Assembly: GCA_947489425.1 (NCBI GenBank)
Contig: CANLDL010000003.1
Location: forward strand, 310,001-374,000
Reading direction: 5' to 3'
Length of the DNA stretch: 64,000 bases
Source: an uncultured Pseudomonadales bacterium
GTDB lineage: Bacteria > Pseudomonadota > Gammaproteobacteria > Pseudomonadales > Cellvibrionaceae
The notes below the pieces were generated by a model that did no database searches, was not told the DNA's origin, and saw only the letters and a list, made by a program, of their open reading frames with translations. Below are positions 47,430 through 57,254 of this stretch, in pieces; position 1 is the first letter of the stretch; each line of letters opens with the position of its first letter. Both the position numbers and the translations under genes were made by a program.

Positions 47430-48338
47430 ATGCCCATCGATAACGACTTATTACATAAATTTATTTTCGACAATACTGATATACGTGGAGAAATAGTCAC
47501 TTTAAACCAGAGTCTTGATGACATGTTGACGAATCAAAGCTATCACGATTCGGTCAAGCAGTTGTTAGGCGAGTTTATTGCTGCGGTCGCCTTACTATCG
47601 AGCACATTAAAGTTTGAAGGCATTTTAACACTGCAGGCAAGAGGCGATGGGCCATTGCAATTTATTATGGCCGAGGCCAGCAACCAAGGGCCAAACCACA
47701 AAAAGCAACTGCGTGGTATAGCCAAACTCAATGACGCAAATCCAGATGATAGCAATATTGATGATATCTTTAGCAATAGCGGATTACCCAACCTTATTGG
47801 GAAAGGGGTTTTATCCATCACTATCGACCCCACCAAAGGTAATCGTTACCAAGGTATTGTTCCTTTAGAGGAGCCATCCCTCGCCGATTGTTTACAGCAG
47901 TATTTTGAACAATCAGAACAGCTACCGACTCGCCTGTGGCTTGCCAGTAATGGTAAAACTGCAACGGGCCTACTCTTACAACAATTACCTCAACAAGAGG
48001 CAGACCACCAAACGAATCAAGAGGCTTGGAGTAACCGCGTACAACTTGCCAACACCACGACCCTAGAAGAGCTACTTACCCTAAGTCATAGCGAGCTATT
48101 AACACGCCTGTTTCATGAAGAAGGAGTTAGGATTTTTGAGCCTATCCCATTTAGCTTTGGCTGTAGTTGCTCTAAAGATCGTAGTAGCCGAGCCCTGAAA
48201 CATTTAGGTCAAGCCGACGCTGAGGCATTATTAGTCGAGCAAGGGGTCATTATTGTGAACTGTGAGTTTTGTGGTTTTGAGTACCAATATAATAAAGATG
48301 ATATTGATACTTTATTTGGACCAAAGACGACTCACTGA
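47430..48338 (+). CDS. hslO: Redox-regulated chaperone Hsp33 (HslO)
   Basis: A 302-aa protein with the N terminus LLHKFIFDNTDIRGEIVTL and the two zinc cysteine pairs of the redox switch, CSC in FGCSCSKDRS and CEFC near the C terminus. Hsp33 becomes an active holdase when these cysteines oxidise. The ARGDGPLQFIMAEAS segment is also conserved. It is followed by pckA about 210 bp later. Confidence 0.95.
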   Translation: MPIDNDLLHKFIFDNTDIRGEIVTLNQSLDDMLTNQSYHDSVKQLLGEFIAAVALLSSTLKFEGILTLQARGDGPLQFIMAEASNQGPNHKKQLRGIAKLNDANPDDSNIDDIFSNSGLPNLIGKGVLSITIDPTKGNRYQGIVPLEEPSLADCLQQYFEQSEQLPTRLWLASNGKTATGLLLQQLPQQEADHQTNQEAWSNRVQLANTTTLEELLTLSHSELLTRLFHEEGVRIFEPIPFSFGCSCSKDRSSRALKHLGQADAEALLVEQGVIIVNCEFCGFEYQYNKDDIDTLFGPKTTH

Positions 48339-48475
48339 TGCTATAGAAAAAGCTAATAAGAGAAACAGTTAAAAGTCATAAATTTTGGTCAAAAAATAAC
48401 CCCTTCGGGGTTCGCTTACGCTCCCTAGTCTGACATAATAGCCGACCGCAGTTTTGAAGCTTAATGGCGCTCATA

Positions 48476-48496
48476 ATTGTACAAAAGGTATACAAT
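48476..48496. promoter_or_regulatory. Inverted repeat upstream of pckA
   Basis: ATTGTA and TACAAT arms with a 9-nt spacer lie about 55 bp upstream of the pckA start. TATACAATAAA could serve as a -10 element. It may be an operator, but the arms are short. The hairpin-like ACCCCTTCGGGGT at 48399-48411 is also near and lacks a T run. Confidence 0.3.
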
Positions 48497-48550
48497 AAAA
48501 AATACCGTTAAAAGCCATCACTTATATCACTTATATAGTAGGAACAACTC

Positions 48551-50113
48551 ATGACACAGGCGACAGCAGAGGCTTCTGTTACAACATATACAGACCTAAG
48601 CGCAGATGAACTCATCCAGCAAGCTCTTTCACGTAACGAAGGTAAACTCTCCCATACCGGCGCACTAATCACAGAAACAGGAGCTCGCACTGGCCGCTCA
48701 CCCGCTGATCGCTTTATTGTACAAGAGCCATCCACCGCTGATGCCATCGATTGGGGTAGTGTAAACCGTCCATTCGATGGTGATAAATTTGATGCTTTAT
48801 GGGACCGTGTCGACGAATACCTATCAGAGGTCGACAACTTTGTCGGTCATTACCATGTAGGACAAGATAGCGACCATTACTTAGCCGTTAATGTGCGCAC
48901 ACAAACCGCATGGCATAGCCTATTTGCCCACAATATGTTTATTCGCACCGATGACTACAATCCTAAAGGTAAAGAAGAATGGTCTATTGCTCACGCAGCT
49001 AACTTTGAATGTGTACCTGAGCGCGACGGTACTAATTCAGAATCTATCGTTTGCATTAACTTCGGCCAACGCAAAATATTAATCGCTGGTATGCGTTATG
49101 CAGGCGAAATGAAAAAATCGATGTTCTCTGTACAAAACTTCCTTCTACCCGAAAAAGACGTAATGCCAATGCACTGCTCTGCCAATGTGGGTAAAGAAGG
49201 TGACACTTGCCTGTTCTTTGGCTTGTCTGGCACCGGTAAAACTACCCTATCTGCAGACCCAGAGCGCTACCTTATTGGTGATGATGAACACGGTTGGGCC
49301 AAAGGTTCTGTCTTTAATATCGAAGGTGGCTGCTACGCCAAGACTATCGATCTTAGCCAAAAGAATGAGCCTGTTATTTGGGATGCTATTCGACAGGGCG
49401 CAATCGTCGAAAACGTTGTGCACGACGCTGCCAATGTCCCCGATTACTGTGATACTCGCCTATCAGAAAACGGCCGTTGTTCTTACCCACTTGAACACGT
49501 TGATATGCGCCAAGTTGAAAACTGCGCGGGCGAGCCTAAAAACGTTATCTTTTTAACCTGCGATGTATCAGGTGTTTTACCGCCTGTTTCCATCTTAAGT
49601 AAAGAAGCTGCCGCTTATCACTTTTTATCAGGCTATACCGCACGCGTTGGCTCAACTGAGCTAGGTGCAGAAGCCGGTATTCACCCAGCATTCTCAACCT
49701 GCTTTGGTGCACCATTTATGCCTCGCCCCGCACGTGAGTATGGTGATTTATTAATGAAGCGTATCGAGGATTTTGAATCTAAAGTCTACCTAGTTAACAC
49801 CGGCTGGACTGGTGGTTCAGGTGGCGCTGGCGGCAAAGGTTCACGCTTCCCTATCCCTGTTACTCGCGCAGTTGTTGCTGCAATTCAAAATGGTCTTTTA
49901 GAAGGATGCGAAACAGAGCACCTTGATATTTTGAACTTGGATATTCCTAAAGCAATTCCTGGTGTTGACCAACAATATGTTAACCCACGTGAAGCATGGG
50001 ACGATCAAGCCGCCTATGATGAGAGTGCGAGCAAACTTGCCAAACTATTTGCCGAAAACATTAAAAAGTTTGAAGTAAGTGAAGCCGTTAATAATGCTGG
50101 CCCTCAAGCCTGA
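48551..50113 (+). CDS. pckA: ATP-dependent phosphoenolpyruvate carboxykinase
   Basis: A 520-aa protein. ATP-type PEPCK motifs are [31 protein letters not shown] (the P-loop), the LIGDDEHGW metal site and [12 protein letters not shown]. The C-terminal region includes [20 protein letters not shown]. It converts oxaloacetate and ATP to PEP in gluconeogenesis. AGGAAC lies upstream of the ATG. A terminator follows. Confidence 0.97.
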   Translation: MTQATAEASVTTYTDLSADELIQQALSRNEGKLSHTGALITETGARTGRSPADRFIVQEPSTADAIDWGSVNRPFDGDKFDALWDRVDEYLSEVDNFVGHYHVGQDSDHYLAVNVRTQTAWHSLFAHNMFIRTDDYNPKGKEEWSIAHAANFECVPERDGTNSESIVCINFGQRKILIAGMRYAGEMKKSMFSVQNFLLPEKDVMPMHCSANVGKEGDTCLFFGLSGTGKTTLSADPERYLIGDDEHGWAKGSVFNIEGGCYAKTIDLSQKNEPVIWDAIRQGAIVENVVHDAANVPDYCDTRLSENGRCSYPLEHVDMRQVENCAGEPKNVIFLTCDVSGVLPPVSILSKEAAAYHFLSGYTARVGSTELGAEAGIHPAFSTCFGAPFMPRPAREYGDLLMKRIEDFESKVYLVNTGWTGGSGGAGGKGSRFPIPVTRAVVAAIQNGLLEGCETEHLDILNLDIPKAIPGVDQQYVNPREAWDDQAAYDESASKLAKLFAENIKKFEVSEAVNNAGPQA

Positions 50114-50140
50114 GTTAACTTACGCTACACCAAATAATAC

Positions 50141-50165
50141 AAAGGTCGCATCAGCGGCCTTTTTT
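50141..50165 (+). terminator. Intrinsic terminator of pckA
   Basis: AAAGGTCGC pairs with GCGGCCTTT across a 4-nt ATCA loop, followed by a T run (TTTTTTT). It lies 28 nt after the pckA stop. Confidence 0.9.
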
Positions 50166-50313
50166 ATACCTGCCTTATCGTTGCAAGAGACAACGAGCTG
50201 CTAGATAATCTAGATCTGTATTACAACGAACTCTACTTGTGCGAAGCATCAACATTCAAAAAAAGCTGATGAATACATATAATCCTTTAAAAATAACAGG
50301 CAACCTATAGATA

Positions 50314-50805
50314 ATGTTACGACTTATCCTTGAAGAAGCATTGCCTAAGCACACAACTTTACTCTCGCAAATGTGGCAACAGATTGACCTAAGCGCAACT
50401 GAGCGCCCCTTTGGAGGTGATACCCAAGGCAAAGAGCTGCGCGCAAAAGAATTTATTGAACACGCTATTGAGTCACCCAAAGCAATTATTTTAGTCGCCT
50501 ACGAAAAGTCAGATAGCCATAAAAATATTATTGGTACAATCACTGGTCATATATACGAGCGCCCCGCCGTTAAGCTCTCTTCGGTTGGCGTTATTTATAG
50601 CTTATGGGTCAATCAAGATAAGCGCAAGCAAGGTATTGGGCAAATCCTGCTCGATAGTATCGAGCAGCGCTTAGTAGGCTTGGGAGCACAAGCCTTTCAA
50701 GTGGGTTGGGATGTTAGCAACCCTCAGGCAGCCGAGTGGTGGCAGAAGCGCGGCTTTAAAAGTTATGAAACAATAGCCAGTAAAAATATCTCTACGGATT
50801 TATAA
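50314..50805 (+). CDS. GNAT family N-acetyltransferase
   Basis: A 163-aa acetyltransferase with ILVAYEKSDSHKNIIGTITGHIYER, then VIYSLWVNQDKRKQGIGQILLDSIEQRL (acetyl-CoA site QDKRKQGIG) and AAEWWQKRGFKSYE near the end. The substrate is unknown. It is followed by a small lipoprotein gene 36 nt downstream. Confidence 0.85.
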   Translation: MLRLILEEALPKHTTLLSQMWQQIDLSATERPFGGDTQGKELRAKEFIEHAIESPKAIILVAYEKSDSHKNIIGTITGHIYERPAVKLSSVGVIYSLWVNQDKRKQGIGQILLDSIEQRLVGLGAQAFQVGWDVSNPQAAEWWQKRGFKSYETIASKNISTDL

Positions 50806-50840
50806 TTGCCGATAGGAACCTCTAAAACAGGAGAGCAAAA

Positions 50841-51152
50841 ATGAAAATTTCTATGGTGTTATTTGGAGCTTTATTAGTGAGTGCTTGCACTTGGGTTAAT
50901 GAAAATGTCGAAGGCCAAAAAGTCAAATTATCAACCACAGATCGTGCAAACGTTTGCCAAAATGCAGGGACAATTAGCGCTAGCGTCGCCCCCAAAATAG
51001 GATTCATTCCTCGCAATAAAAACAAGATTCAAAAAGAACTGTTAGTATTGGCAAGAAACGAAGCGGTAAAATTAAACGCTGACACTATTGCCCCCGTTAG
51101 CGATCCAGTAAAAGGCGTCCAAAAATTTCTTGCCTATCGCTGCGTTCGTTAA
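50841..51152 (+). CDS. Small DUF4156-like lipoprotein
   Basis: A 103-aa protein with a signal peptide and lipobox LLVSAC (Cys16). The mature part has conserved-looking VCQNAGTISASV, LARNEAVKLNADTIAP and a C-terminal AYRC, resembling the DUF4156 (YjeI-type) pattern. Function is unknown. Its stop overlaps the stop of the convergent diguanylate cyclase gene by 4 nt. Confidence 0.7.
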   Translation: MKISMVLFGALLVSACTWVNENVEGQKVKLSTTDRANVCQNAGTISASVAPKIGFIPRNKNKIQKELLVLARNEAVKLNADTIAPVSDPVKGVQKFLAYRCVR

Positions 51153-52453
51153 AATCCAGCAGCCTCTGATAGCTCTTTTTTAGCTTCGGTCACGCGGTTG
51201 CGGCCCGTATTTTTTGATGTGTACAGCGCTTTATCGGCGCGATTAAAGAGATCGTCAAAAGTCTCTTTTTCGTGGAGATTCAAGGTGGTCGTACCAATGC
51301 TTACAGTGGTTTTCCAGCCCACAGGTTTCAATGCCTCGATACTTTTTCTTAATTCTTCTGCACGAGCAAAAGTATTTTTTTCATCCGAGTGCGCGAGCAT
51401 TACTACAAACTCTTCACCGCCTATACGAGCAACAATATCTTCTTCCCGAAAATGTTTCTTTAACACTGCCGCAATAGCTTTGAGAACTTTGTCGCCGCCA
51501 TCGTGACCCAATGTGTCATTAATTTTTTTAAAGTGGTCGATATCAAGCACCATCATCGACAGTGGGTACTTGTGTCGATATGCCTCAGCAAACTTACACT
51601 GGGCAGTCTCCAATAAAAAGTGCCTATTATATAAAGTCGTTAACGAATCTTTTGTCGCCATCTCCAATAAGCGTTTACGCTCACGCTTGAGTTGGTCAAA
51701 CAGTTTTTTTGATTCCAACAAATTATTGATACGCGCATAAAACTCATCTTCAATAATGGGTTTTATTAAGTAGTCGTTAGCACCTGCATTTAATAGTGCA
51801 ACACGGCGACTGACATCATCAACGGCAGTGATTGCCAAAATAGAAGTATGATCGTACTCTGTATTTGCACGGACCTCTTTAACAAAATCAAGTCCACTTA
51901 GCGCCTCATTAAGAACAATATCTGTAATAATCAAATCGTATGCATTATTTTCTACATAATCTATTGCCTCCTGTACCGTAGAGGCATGATCCATACTTAA
52001 GCCAATTGATTTAAGCTGCTCACGAGTAACATCTGCCGCTGTTTTACTATCTTCTAGGTAAAGCACACGCCCACTATGACGCTTAACAAGATGATGGGGC
52101 AGTATTGTTTGCAAGCGCAGCTCGATATTATCGGCTTCGTCTTTTTGTAGTATGTCAGTAGCACCAGCAATAAGCGCTTTTGACAGCGTATTAGGATTGT
52201 CTTCTGAGGTGATCATCAAAATAGGCAAGTGCTGGTAAACCCCACCCATTGAACGTATTTTTTGACACACCTCAATGCCCGTCATATCGGACAAGTGCAT
52301 TGATATACAAACAACTTCTGGCTTATCCGCGGCAATATCAACTAAGGCCTCACCCCCATTGTCATAGATGTCGACATCTAGATCAAAGGCAGAAAAGATC
52401 TTGCTAATTAAGCGCTGGTATAGGCGACTGGATTCTAAAACGACGGCTTTCAT
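51149..52453 (-). CDS. PleD-like diguanylate cyclase with two receiver domains
   Basis: A 434-aa protein made of two receiver domains and a GGDEF domain. Receiver 1 (about 1-115) has Ser51 where the phosphoacceptor Asp normally is. Receiver 2 (about 128-245) keeps the Asp (D178 in LIITDIVL) and has a DYLIKP segment. The GGEEF active site is at 345-349, with an RxxD inhibitory site at 336-339. It makes cyclic di-GMP, probably under control by phosphorylation of receiver 2. No kinase gene is nearby. Confidence 0.93.
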   Translation of the reverse strand: MKAVVLESSRLYQRLISKIFSAFDLDVDIYDNGGEALVDIAADKPEVVCISMHLSDMTGIEVCQKIRSMGGVYQHLPILMITSEDNPNTLSKALIAGATDILQKDEADNIELRLQTILPHHLVKRHSGRVLYLEDSKTAADVTREQLKSIGLSMDHASTVQEAIDYVENNAYDLIITDIVLNEALSGLDFVKEVRANTEYDHTSILAITAVDDVSRRVALLNAGANDYLIKPIIEDEFYARINNLLESKKLFDQLKRERKRLLEMATKDSLTTLYNRHFLLETAQCKFAEAYRHKYPLSMMVLDIDHFKKINDTLGHDGGDKVLKAIAAVLKKHFREEDIVARIGGEEFVVMLAHSDEKNTFARAEELRKSIEALKPVGWKTTVSIGTTTLNLHEKETFDDLFNRADKALYTSKNTGRNRVTEAKKELSEAAGF

Positions 52454-52579
52454 AACTTTTTACTTAGGGCATATATCTTAAGTAAAGCATAAAATTATCG
52501 AATTGCCTCTTTTTGAGAGGTATTTTTGAACCTTCAAGTACAGGCATAAAACTGCTGTTAACGACAAACGCATACAAGG

Positions 52580-55500
52580 TTAGGAAATTTCAGTTTTGAG
52601 GAGGAGCCCATTACAGCGCTCTCCAAACAAATAGAGATTGGGCACAAAAAATAAGGTAACCACAGTGGCAAAAAGCACACCAAAGGCCAAAGACACCACC
52701 ATTGGAATCATAAATTGTGCTTGGATACTAGTTTCTGACAAAATCGGTACTAAGCCCACAAAGGTAGTAACTGATGTTAATACAATCGCTCTAAAGCGGT
52801 CGGCACCTGCCTGCGTAATAGATTCGTGCACGGATTTACCCTCATCGCGCAATTGATGAATTCTATCTAAAAGCACTAGATTATCGTTAACCACAACACC
52901 AGCACAGGCGATAAAACCCAGCAGTGAATTCATTGTCATGGTGATATCTAAAAATAAATGCCCAAATACCGCGCCCACAAAACCAAAAGGCACTGCCGTT
53001 AAAATAAGCACAGGCTGCCAACAGGAACGAAAAACAATCGCCATTAAACCAAAACTTAATAAGAATGCGAGAATAAAGCTTTGCAATATTTGTGCGTTAA
53101 ATTCTTTTTCGTCGGCAACAGCACCGTCTATCTCAACACTCAAACCTCGATAAATCCGTTGGAGCTCGGGCACATGGGTATCGATAATTGTATTCGCCAA
53201 AGCAAGCGTATCGACGCCTTTATTGACCTCTGCAGTAACCGCGACGGCTCTGCGTCTATTTTCTCTCTGAATTTTTGTATAGCCAGGAATCTCTACCACA
53301 TCAGCTACTTCATTGAGTGGTACGGAGCGACCATCACTGGTGCGAATATAAGTTTCGCGAATAGTATCGATACTACTACGCTCACTTAGCGGGTAACGTA
53401 ACATCACTTTAATATCATCAGTACCACGAGGAATACGCTGTACTTCTTCGCCAAAATATCCTTGCCGCATTTGGCGTGCTACATCTGCCAAACTTAAACC
53501 AAGCACAGCTGCATTCGGTTTAAGCTGCAACTCTATTTCTGTTCTTGCCCCTTCAAGATTGTCTTCTATCTGATAAATATCTTCATAGCGCCCCAATGCT
53601 TCGCGCACATCACGCACAATATTATTGAGCTGCTCGACATCATTACCCGGTATACTAATACGAAAGCGCAAATCCTTTTGATTATTACTAATGGTAAAGC
53701 GCAAACTCAACTCTTTAACACCCGAGAGCGTACCAATCAATTCTCGCCAACGATCTTTCACTTGAATAACATTTATTTTTCGATCCTCGCTGGGTGTCAA
53801 TCGCACATCGACACGAGCAACATTTTCAATAGCAGAGGAGCGAATAGCTTTAACAAAACCGCCATCGCCATTGATATCTAACATCTGCTTGTCGCTACTT
53901 AGCAAGTAGGCGGCATCTTCGATTTGTTGTTGTATTTTTTTTGTATCATTAAAACCAGCACCTTCTGCCAAAAAAGCATTAATGGTGATGCGCGTTGACG
54001 GCACAACAGGAGCAAAGGCTTTTTTGAGATAGCCACTACTTAAAAATACTGTTAGGGTAATCAAAAAAATCATCAAAAAGAAAGCCAATGTACTGCCATT
54101 TTTTACCAATGTTTTTGATAAAAATTTTTGGTAGTAATTATTAGCCAACGTTTCAAGACCACGCGAAAATCCTGCACGTATTTTTGCCAATCGATTAGGT
54201 GACTCGCCGATAGGTTTTGACTTTGCGTGCGACAGATGCGAAGGCAAAATAAACATTGATTCGATCAGAGAAAATAATAGGCAAACAATAACCACTGTTG
54301 CAATGGGTATAGCTTGCGTACCCAAAGGCCCGTCGATAGCAAACATTACTGCAAAAAATATCATCGTACTGATAACTGCAAATACAACTGGCCTATTCAC
54401 CCACATCGCACCGACTTTTGCAGCGGCTTTACCACTCAACCCTTTACGCTGAGAAAAATAAATACTCTCGCCCACTACAATGGCATCGTCCACAACAATA
54501 CCAAGCACTAACAAAAAGCCATACATAGAAATAATATTAAGCGTAACACCGGTATAAGGTAGGAGTGCAAAGGTACCTAAAAATGCAGTAGCAATACCGA
54601 CACAAACCCAAGCAGCCAAGGAAGGGCGTAAAAACAACATAAGGATAACAAATACCAACACCAATCCCATTAAGGTATTGTCAACCAATAATTTCATACG
54701 GCTTTTATAAACGACTGCCCAATCAAACCAGATATCTGCTTTAACAGTGGCTGGAAATTGTCCTCTTAATTTATCGAGGGTCTCACGCACACCATCAGAG
54801 GCATTAACAATATCGGGGGGATTGGCCGTATAGACTTGTAAATAGGCAACCGGCTCTCCATTAAAATTTGTTCGCTGGTTAACCTCTTCAAAGGCATCTT
54901 TAATGGTGGCAATTTCTGACAAGGTTAACTGGGAATTATTACTACCTGTATCAATGACAATATTTTCAAAGTCTTCTTTTGTAAATGCCTGACCCCGTGT
55001 TTGTAATTGCACATCGCCAACATCGCTTTTAATAGCACCCGCTGCGATATTGATAGAATTATCTCTTATCGCTGTAGCGATTTCATCAAAGCGAAGATTA
55101 TAAGTACGCAGAGTATTCTCAGATACTTCAATACTCATCTCTCTCTCGCGAATACCTTCTATATCAACATTTGATACTTCATTTAATGAAAGTAATTCTT
55201 GCTGAACCCATTCGCTAGTATCTTTTAAAACGCTTTCTGCAACGTCGCCATAAATGGCAATATTCATTAGGCGGATTCGAGCAATAACTTCTCGTACTTC
55301 AATATCATCAACATCCTCTGGCAATGTTGTTAGAGCATCAATACGGCTATTGACATTATTGAGCAAGCGTTGCGTATCATAATCTTGAACAGTTTTAACT
55401 GTAATCGTTGCTAGGCTTTCTCGCGCTACCGATACAATTTCGTCGATACCATCAAGGTCGGCAATAGCTTCTTCAATACGGATAACCACTTGCTGTTCGA

Positions 55501-55678
55501 TTTCGCTAGGACTAGCACCAGGATAGGCAACAGTAATAGATAGTGAATCTGTGTCGCCAAGAGGGAAAACTTCTTTACCAATACTAAAATAGTTAAACAC
55601 CCCTCCCACAATAATGATAATCATCAATAAATTTGCGGCGATAGGGTTGTCGATAAACCAATGAACAATTGGGCGCAT
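52580..55678 (-). CDS. RND efflux pump, inner-membrane subunit (AcrB family)
   Basis: A 1032-aa protein with typical RND layout: an N-terminal membrane helix, a large periplasmic domain, five or six helices around residues 330-520, and a repeat of the pattern in the C-terminal half. TM4 contains VVDDAIVVGE. The end is VPNLYLFGERCNGLLL. Substrate is unknown; its family is the AcrB/MdtB hydrophobe exporters. It is encoded with its adaptor, sharing one base (TAATG). No outer-membrane factor gene is present. Confidence 0.95.
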   Translation of the reverse strand: MRPIVHWFIDNPIAANLLMIIIIVGGVFNYFSIGKEVFPLGDTDSLSITVAYPGASPSEIEQQVVIRIEEAIADLDGIDEIVSVARESLATITVKTVQDYDTQRLLNNVNSRIDALTTLPEDVDDIEVREVIARIRLMNIAIYGDVAESVLKDTSEWVQQELLSLNEVSNVDIEGIREREMSIEVSENTLRTYNLRFDEIATAIRDNSINIAAGAIKSDVGDVQLQTRGQAFTKEDFENIVIDTGSNNSQLTLSEIATIKDAFEEVNQRTNFNGEPVAYLQVYTANPPDIVNASDGVRETLDKLRGQFPATVKADIWFDWAVVYKSRMKLLVDNTLMGLVLVFVILMLFLRPSLAAWVCVGIATAFLGTFALLPYTGVTLNIISMYGFLLVLGIVVDDAIVVGESIYFSQRKGLSGKAAAKVGAMWVNRPVVFAVISTMIFFAVMFAIDGPLGTQAIPIATVVIVCLLFSLIESMFILPSHLSHAKSKPIGESPNRLAKIRAGFSRGLETLANNYYQKFLSKTLVKNGSTLAFFLMIFLITLTVFLSSGYLKKAFAPVVPSTRITINAFLAEGAGFNDTKKIQQQIEDAAYLLSSDKQMLDINGDGGFVKAIRSSAIENVARVDVRLTPSEDRKINVIQVKDRWRELIGTLSGVKELSLRFTISNNQKDLRFRISIPGNDVEQLNNIVRDVREALGRYEDIYQIEDNLEGARTEIELQLKPNAAVLGLSLADVARQMRQGYFGEEVQRIPRGTDDIKVMLRYPLSERSSIDTIRETYIRTSDGRSVPLNEVADVVEIPGYTKIQRENRRRAVAVTAEVNKGVDTLALANTIIDTHVPELQRIYRGLSVEIDGAVADEKEFNAQILQSFILAFLLSFGLMAIVFRSCWQPVLILTAVPFGFVGAVFGHLFLDITMTMNSLLGFIACAGVVVNDNLVLLDRIHQLRDEGKSVHESITQAGADRFRAIVLTSVTTFVGLVPILSETSIQAQFMIPMVVSLAFGVLFATVVTLFFVPNLYLFGERCNGLLLKTEIS

Positions 55679-56985
55679 TAGTTGTTGCTACTCTCTTTTA
55701 TTGAGTCAAGACTAGCTGTATGTTTTGTAAGGTCGAGAAGCTGATCTTTTTTATCACGGGCTAAATTAATCAACTCATTGGTATTAACCTGCAAGCCTTC
55801 TTTTAGCACCCGTGGATCGCTAACAACAATTTTTTCTCCCAAACTAATAGAAGACTCAACAATAGCCATATTATCTCGCCTATCAATAATACGGATATCT
55901 TTTAGTAATAAAGTATTATCAGCACTAACCACATACACTTGCTTATCATTCACCAATGCTTTTTGTGGTAGACGAATAACATCATCATAAACTCGCCCTT
56001 GGATATCTGCACTGACAAATAAACCAACGAGCAAAGGCTGTTCAAATATCTTTTTATCAAAGGGGTTTTTTATTTCCGCGGTAAGATGATAAAAACGTGT
56101 AGTTGAATCAATGGAGGCATCCATCCTTGCGTTTGTTGCATGCCAACGGTAAGTCCTGTCACCAACAGTTGCCGACAACACAACTTTTGGCTCACTGCCT
56201 AATTGCTGTTTGCTAATGTCTTCACCTGGGATAAAACCCGTTAGTGCTAACTGCTGGTTATTAAGTGGTAGGCGTACCTCGACCATACTGCTGTCATAAA
56301 CCGTAGCGAGAGTCGTACCTGCTGCTACAAACTCACCCAAAGCCACAGACTTAACATCAATGCGCCCATCAAAGGGCACACTGATTGAGGTTTTCTCGAC
56401 ATTTAATAAAGCACGACTGCGCTCGGCCTGTGCAGAGCGTAGGCCTGCTTTAGCAGCCTCCAGTTGTGGCTCTCTAAGAGATAATGAATTAGCAGCTTTA
56501 GAACCTAGATCTCGCCAAACACGCTTAGCTTGACGCGCCTGACCTTGCTCCAGTGCAAGCTCTCTTTTAGCGACGACGATTTGAGTATCGGCGATAGCAA
56601 CTGTATTGCGGTAATCGCGATCGTCTAAGCGCAACAGCACCTCATCCTTTTTAAAAAAACGGCCCGCCTCAAAGTCTGGAGATACCTTAACGATTCTTCC
56701 AGCCACTTCATTAACAAGATTAATTTGACGCTTAGGTGCAACGGTACCTTGGCTAGTGATAATGGCCCGATATTGAGCAGGTTTAGCCAGAATGACATCG
56801 ACAACAGGAGGACTGGCCTCTATTTTAGGCCGAAGTGTAGGCTTTGGCTTAAAAAACCAAATAGCGGCCATGATAGCCACCCCCATAACAATGATCAGAA
56901 AAAGGCCAATACTGCCTCTCTGGCCATTCAGCTGGGGGCCCCGTTGAGGGTCTTGCCCTATAAAATTGTTGTTTTTAATAAGCAT
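55678..56985 (-). CDS. RND efflux periplasmic adaptor (membrane fusion protein)
   Basis: A 435-aa protein with one N-terminal helix (about 25-45). The biotinyl-lipoyl half motif is GTVAPKRQINLVNEVAGRIVKV, followed by a coiled-coil hairpin (about 130-205) and ISVPFDGRIDVKSVALGEFV. The beta-barrel and membrane-proximal domains follow. It bridges the RND pump to an outer-membrane channel. Its start is about 270 bp from divergent tex. No regulator is adjacent. Confidence 0.93.
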   Translation of the reverse strand: MLIKNNNFIGQDPQRGPQLNGQRGSIGLFLIIVMGVAIMAAIWFFKPKPTLRPKIEASPPVVDVILAKPAQYRAIITSQGTVAPKRQINLVNEVAGRIVKVSPDFEAGRFFKKDEVLLRLDDRDYRNTVAIADTQIVVAKRELALEQGQARQAKRVWRDLGSKAANSLSLREPQLEAAKAGLRSAQAERSRALLNVEKTSISVPFDGRIDVKSVALGEFVAAGTTLATVYDSSMVEVRLPLNNQQLALTGFIPGEDISKQQLGSEPKVVLSATVGDRTYRWHATNARMDASIDSTTRFYHLTAEIKNPFDKKIFEQPLLVGLFVSADIQGRVYDDVIRLPQKALVNDKQVYVVSADNTLLLKDIRIIDRRDNMAIVESSISLGEKIVVSDPRVLKEGLQVNTNELINLARDKKDQLLDLTKHTASLDSIKESSNN

Positions 56986-57254
56986 TATTTCTTGTATTCA
57001 ATAAAAATATTGGCCCAATTTTAGGCATTATCCAATGCAGTTATACGCAAGGCCACTAGCATTAATAAGCAGATAAGGCCTATGACCACCCAGAGGCCCA
57101 ATTGTTACCCCATATGGCTTATCTATTTGCACCGGGTAAATTGTGAGTAAGGTCCAGCATCACAAAAAAAACCTAAAAACAAGACTGGTTAAGCATTAAG
57201 TTTTACGCATAATGCCACACTCACGTATTAACTACCCAGAGATTATTACCACCT

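Noticed and set aside
48399..48411. ACCCCTTCGGGGT hairpin after hslO as a terminator
   Set aside because: The stem is short and no T run follows.
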